Origin: an uncultured Sutterella sp.
GTDB taxonomy: Bacteria > Pseudomonadota > Gammaproteobacteria > Burkholderiales > Burkholderiaceae_F
Reading direction: 5' to 3'
DNA: 64,000 nucleotides
Assembly (NCBI GenBank): GCA_900544345.1
Contig: UQUR01000010.1
Span: 1-64,000 of the forward strand
The notes under the pieces were generated by a model, which saw only the letters and a list, made by a program, of their open reading frames with translations, was not told where the DNA came from and did no database searches. Both the position numbers and the translations under genes were made by a program. Positions 61,020 through 64,000 of this stretch are shown here, in pieces; within the stretch, counting starts at the first letter, position 1, and the number at the start of each line of letters is the position of its first letter.

Positions 61020-61331
61020 ATGGCCATTACTGCTCAAGAAGGAAAAAAGATGCTCGACGAGTTGGGCGATAAAGTGCTTCTTTTAGATGTTCGCCATGCT
61101 CACGAGTACGAATGGGGTCATATTCCTGGTGCAGTGTTACTTGATAACGATGATATTGAGGAAGGGGTGAGACCTGAATCGTTGCCGGAGGATTTGGATC
61201 ATCCGATTATTATTTATTGCCGATCAGGTGTTCGGAGTCACTATGCGATGCTAAAACTTCAGGCGGCAGGTTATACTCACGTCTATGATATGGGCGGTAT
61301 TTTGGACTGGCCCTACGAAATTGTAAAATAA
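61020..61331 (+). CDS. Rhodanese-like domain protein
   Basis: A 103-residue single rhodanese domain. LLLDVRHAHEYEWGHIPGAVLL (CH2A-like), IIYCRSGVRSHYAMLKL with the active-site Cys and CRSGVRS loop, and YTHVYDMGGILDW at the end. Such GlpE/PspE-sized proteins transfer sulfane sulfur to acceptors. AAGGAG precedes the ATG. It is cotranscribed with the FAH gene; the pair may share an oxidative or sulfur-stress role, but that is a guess. Confidence 0.92.
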   Translation: MAITAQEGKKMLDELGDKVLLLDVRHAHEYEWGHIPGAVLLDNDDIEEGVRPESLPEDLDHPIIIYCRSGVRSHYAMLKLQAAGYTHVYDMGGILDWPYEIVK

Positions 61332-61347
61332 TTTAATTTTTATAGTC

Positions 61348-62238
61348 ATGGAAAGTAATAAACTCACTGTCTTTGTTTGCAGCGATGAAAATTATGCTCC
61401 GTTTGTTGCTACAACTGCTGCCTCAATGTGTGACAACACCAAATGCTATATTGATTTACGAGTCATTGATGGAGGCATCAGTGACTCGAGTAAACAGAAA
61501 GTGGAGTCTATTAAAGAGAAATGGACTAATTTAGATATAAGTTGGGAGCGAGTAAACCTAGAAGATTATTTCAAAGATTTTCCGGCACTAGGACATATTT
61601 CCAAGGCCGCCTATGGTCGGTTGCTATTGCCGAATTTATTCCCAGAGATTGACTGCGCTATCTACAGTGATGTCGACATTATCTATTGTGGAGATATTTC
61701 CTCCATTAATCAAATTAATTTAGAGGGGTACCCCTTAGCTGCGGTTCCTGCCTCGCAAAGAAAGAAAGCTCATAAAATTCAAGCTAATATGGCTAGGCTA
61801 GGTCTGTCAGATAAACATAGATATTTTGAATCTGGATTTTTAGTAATGGATTTTGATCAGTGGCGCCGAAAGGATGTCTTTAATGGATTATTAAAATTGG
61901 AGGAAAAGCTGTCCGATCGGCTTTTACAAATGGATCAGGATTTACTGAACTGTTATTTTGAATGTAACTATAAAGAATTGCCAGAGATCTACGGCGTAAC
62001 TTCACCTCGAGCTAGAAGATTCATTGATAACTTTGGAAATATGAGGAACTGTGTCATTCGTCATTTTGAAGGATCTTTAAAGCCTTGGCTTATACATCCG
62101 TTAAAGATAGGACGCTTTAAGTCCAATTATATGGGTAAGGACTTATTTTGGAAGTATGCTAGACAAACGCCTTTTTATAGTCAATTAATTCAGAGATTCC
62201 CAATATATAGCAAGTTAGTCTCATGGAGGCTTTTATAA
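61348..62238 (+). CDS. Glycosyltransferase family 8
   Basis: A 296-residue retaining GT-A transferase of the LgtC/WaaJ family, probably for LPS or capsule. LTVFVCSDENYAPFVATTAASM opens the fold. GRLLLPNLFPEIDCAIYSDVDIIYCGD carries the DxD motif (DVD), YFESGFLVMDFDQWRR the acceptor-site motif, and QMDQDLLNCYF the DQDxLN motif. NCVIRHFEGSLKPW gives the C-terminal His metal ligand. No strong ribosome site; low GC like the other glycosyltransferase genes in the window, suggesting separate ancestry from the rhodanese gene 16 bases upstream. Confidence 0.9.
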   Translation: MESNKLTVFVCSDENYAPFVATTAASMCDNTKCYIDLRVIDGGISDSSKQKVESIKEKWTNLDISWERVNLEDYFKDFPALGHISKAAYGRLLLPNLFPEIDCAIYSDVDIIYCGDISSINQINLEGYPLAAVPASQRKKAHKIQANMARLGLSDKHRYFESGFLVMDFDQWRRKDVFNGLLKLEEKLSDRLLQMDQDLLNCYFECNYKELPEIYGVTSPRARRFIDNFGNMRNCVIRHFEGSLKPWLIHPLKIGRFKSNYMGKDLFWKYARQTPFYSQLIQRFPIYSKLVSWRLL

Positions 62239-62311
62239 CATTTTGATTGATGTTGTAGTCCTTGCTTCATGAATGATGTTGAGGTAGTTTTTTAAACTTC
62301 AGCTAAAAAAT

Positions 62312-62339
62312 AAACCCAGGCTATCCTGGGTCTATTTTT
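62312..62339 (+). terminator. Terminator after the GT8 gene
   Basis: The 7-bp stem ACCCAGG / CCTGGGT with a CTAT loop is followed by CTATTTTT. Confidence 0.82.
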
Positions 62340-62355
62340 AACCTGAAAAGGTTTT

Positions 62356-62405
62356 ATAAATTTAGTTCAGTATTATTTCAGTGTGATACTGTGAACTAAA
62401 TTTAA
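62356..62405 (-). terminator. Hairpin after rpsT
   Basis: A long imperfect hairpin: arms AAATTTAGTTCA (62358-62369) and TGAACTAAATTT (62392-62403), extended inside by GTAT/ATAC. It is next to the rpsT stop. The U-tract is weak. Confidence 0.6.
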
Positions 62406-62406
62406 A

Positions 62407-62670
62407 TTAGGCCATTGCCTTGATAGCAGCGGCCAAGCGGCTCTTATGACGAGCGGCAGCGTTCTTGTGCAAAACGCTCTTACCAGCCATCGTGTCGATA
62501 ACCTTTTGAGCCTTCACAAAAGCGTCGGTAGCGGCGGCTTTGTCGCCGGCAACGATCAACTTACGCACAGCCTTGATAGCGGTGCGGTATTGAGAGCGTT
62601 GAGCAGAAAGATGCTGGTTGCGCGCAACAGCTTGACGGGCGCGCTTACGAGCTTGTTTGGTATTAGCCAT
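62407..62670 (-). CDS. rpsT: 30S ribosomal protein S20
   Basis: S20 binds 16S rRNA early in small-subunit assembly. The 87-residue, very basic, Ala-rich protein starts MANTKQARKRARQAVARNQHLSAQRSQYRTAIKAVRKLI and ends KNAAARHKSRLAAAIKAMA, the standard bacterial S20 sequence and length. GCAAGGAA lies before the ATG. Confidence 0.97.
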   Translation of the reverse strand: MANTKQARKRARQAVARNQHLSAQRSQYRTAIKAVRKLIVAGDKAAATDAFVKAQKVIDTMAGKSVLHKNAAARHKSRLAAAIKAMA

Positions 62671-63015
62671 TGTTAGTTCCTTGCCTTATATAAAAAGTTA
62701 CGGCTGTTAATTACAGCCGCTTTCAAAGGCATTGAGCATTGAAATACGCTTGCAGCACAAAGTCGGAAGCGGCTGGTGAATCAGTTCATTCCAACGGATC
62801 TTTGCGGTTCTTTCGGGCATACGAAAACGTCCACGAAGAACACTCCCTTGGAAAAGTCCCCAAGTTTAGCAAAAACTTCTGAAGCTCTCAAGTTTGTTTT
62901 TAACTAATTGTTTTTTACTAATAAGGTACATTGCGTGGGGCAATAGGTCATCTATTAGGCCGAAACCATTCGATATAATAATCGAGCTAGTTTGCAGATT
63001 GTTCAAAAATTGGAA
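62671..63015 (-). promoter_or_regulatory. rpsT leader and shared upstream region
   Basis: This 345-base gap separates rpsT (minus) from the last glycosyltransferase gene (plus). On the rpsT side a 7-9 bp hairpin CGGCTGT-TAATT-ACAGCCG (62701-62719) is followed on the minus strand by TAACTTTTTATAT, a possible attenuator or S20 autoregulatory site. Toward the other gene, a TATAAT is at 62973-62978. A 36-codon frame upstream of rpsT has no ribosome site. Confidence 0.35.
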
Positions 63016-64000
63016 ATGAACGAGATTCGAAACAATAAACCGTTGGTTGCCATAGTTCTTCCTGTGTATAACACAGAGCGCTATTTGCCTGAATGTTTGG
63101 CTTCTTTGATAGGTCAGTCTTATAGTCATTTCCACGTTTTTGCAGTTAATGATGGCTCGACAGATAATTCAGCACAAATTCTTAATCAAATAGCAACTGA
63201 GGATAAAAGATTTACTGTAGTCAATAAAAAAAATGGAGGAGCGTCATCAGCAAGAAATGTTGCGTTAGATCTGATTTCTAAGCTTGGAATTTTTGAATAT
63301 ATATGTTTCGTTGACAGTGACGATATAGTCATGCCTAACTTTTTGGAACGGTTTGTTTCAACAATGGAAGAAGGAAACTATGATTACTGTGTCTGTGGAG
63401 TAGAGCACTTTAATGCCGAAAAAGTTAGTAATTCAGGTGTGGTTTCTCATGGAGTAATCGAATTAGACCAAATTTCTGCCATTAAGCAATACTGTCATAT
63501 AGATGAATGGGCCCGTAGCTCTAGTAATATTTGCATGACCAGTAGGTGTTTTAGAAGTTCTTTGATAGGCAGTGAACGGTTTGATCAGAATTTAACCTCT
63601 TCAGAGGACCAGAGCTTTATATTGAATGTTTTACTCAAGGTTACGGGGGGGGGTGATCATTCCAGATGTTTTATATAGATATAGACAAAGAGCTTCCTCT
63701 TTATCTCACTCAGGATCTAAGGCTTCGTTGATGTCGTGCTTACAGTTTGCAGAGTCACTATTGAGGCTTAAAGAGACCAAGTTTCCTGCGGATGTTAAGT
63801 TAGGGCTAGAACTTAAAGTCTGTAACTTATGGTGGCAGGTGGCGAGAAAAATTTATCTGTCTGGAGATAATCAAGACAAATTAAAAGTCAGACAATTTTA
63901 TAAATTTATAAAAGAGCATTGTGAAATTAATGCGTTACCCAAAAAATATCGGAAGAGGTTTTTGATTTTTTCTTTGGGAGATTATTTTACTTCTCTTTAC
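63016..64000 (+). pseudogene. Glycosyltransferase family 2, frame broken at a G9 tract (phase-variable, OFF; 3' truncated)
   Basis: A GT2 gene interrupted by a homopolymer. From the ATG at 63016 the frame encodes LVAIVLPVYNTERYLPECLASLIGQSYSHF, VNDGSTDNSAQIL, CFVDSDDIVMPNFLE and SSEDQSFILNVLLKV. After nine G it reads GGGDHSRCFI and stops at 63678. Downstream, the frame reached by removing one G continues to the window end without a stop and begins VIIPDVLYRYRQRASSLSHSG, the expected continuation: the paralogue at 54565 has KVIPDPLYFYRLRSSSLSH at this point. The gene is therefore intact except for the G count, as in slipped-strand phase-variable surface genes. A TATAAT lies 38 bases before the ATG. 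The 3' end is outside the window. Confidence 0.85.
63645..63653 (+). repeat. Homopolymeric G9 tract inside a glycosyltransferase gene
   Basis: Nine consecutive G within the coding region. A count of eight (or eleven) would join the two frames of the gene. Tracts of this length are prone to slippage during replication. Confidence 0.9.

Noticed and set aside
62710..62820. 36-codon ORF upstream of rpsT as a leader peptide
   Set aside because: No ribosome site, no biased codon content, and its stop overlaps the leader hairpin.
1..64000. CRISPR arrays, insertion sequences, prophage or integrase genes
   Set aside because: No spaced direct repeats, transposase, integrase or phage structural genes were seen. 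The tRNA-Val gene has no neighbouring integrase or obvious att duplication.

Overview
The window is 64 kb of a typical bacterial chromosome with dense genes, short intergenic gaps and moderate-to-low GC. It looks like a Gram-negative betaproteobacterium of the Burkholderiales, most likely a gut Sutterellaceae (Sutterella/Parasutterella-like). The clues are the methyltransferase-rnhA-dnaQ order, a TctABC/Bug-type carboxylate importer, a WaaG/WaaP/WaaL/WaaF lipopolysaccharide set and the Psd/PssA pair. This placement is an inference from gene content; there is no 16S gene in the window.

Layout. 1-6.4 kb: the 3' part of ftsH, a DMT exporter, sbcB (exonuclease I) and the metNIQ methionine importer on the minus strand. 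Upstream of metN lies a previously unremarked leader: a 35-codon ORF whose last ten residues hold five methionines, followed by overlapping alternative hairpins. 6.9-12 kb: glnS with an internal insertion of about 100 residues, a FeoB-associated Cys-rich protein and a FeoA-FeoB fusion. 12-19.9 kb: a Tat-exported aminotransferase, a beta-hydroxyacid dehydrogenase with a two-domain Asp/Glu racemase, rmlB/rmlC and uvrD. 20-28 kb: an AAA/DUF234 ATPase with a palindromic operator, a second DMT exporter, tRNA-Val(GAC), tctCBA, a methyltransferase, rnhA and dnaQ. 28-32.5 kb: an RND efflux pair.

32.8-41.2 kb holds the most unusual module, a six-gene minus-strand operon behind a good sigma70 promoter. 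It encodes a TagD/ECT-type cytidylyltransferase, a three-gene ABC importer resembling 2-aminoethylphosphonate transporters, a TagB/TagF-like CDP-glycerol glycerophosphotransferase family protein, and a 960-residue chimera of a YidC/Oxa1-like domain with an LTA-synthase/sulfatase-type transferase domain. Four of the five junctions are ATGA overlaps or very short gaps. The logic suggested is import of a phospho- or phosphono-headgroup, activation with CTP and attachment to a cell-envelope polymer.

41.2-64 kb: aspartate dehydrogenase, a WaaP-like kinase, xthA and opdA; a surface acyltransferase translationally coupled to dnaE; an LPS-core block (two YrbL-family proteins, waaP, waaG, GT2, waaL, waaF); SIMPL protein, psd, pssA, FAH hydrolase, rhodanese, GT8 glycosyltransferase and rpsT. 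The window ends in a second GT2 glycosyltransferase interrupted at a run of nine G, which looks like a phase-variable contingency locus in the OFF state.
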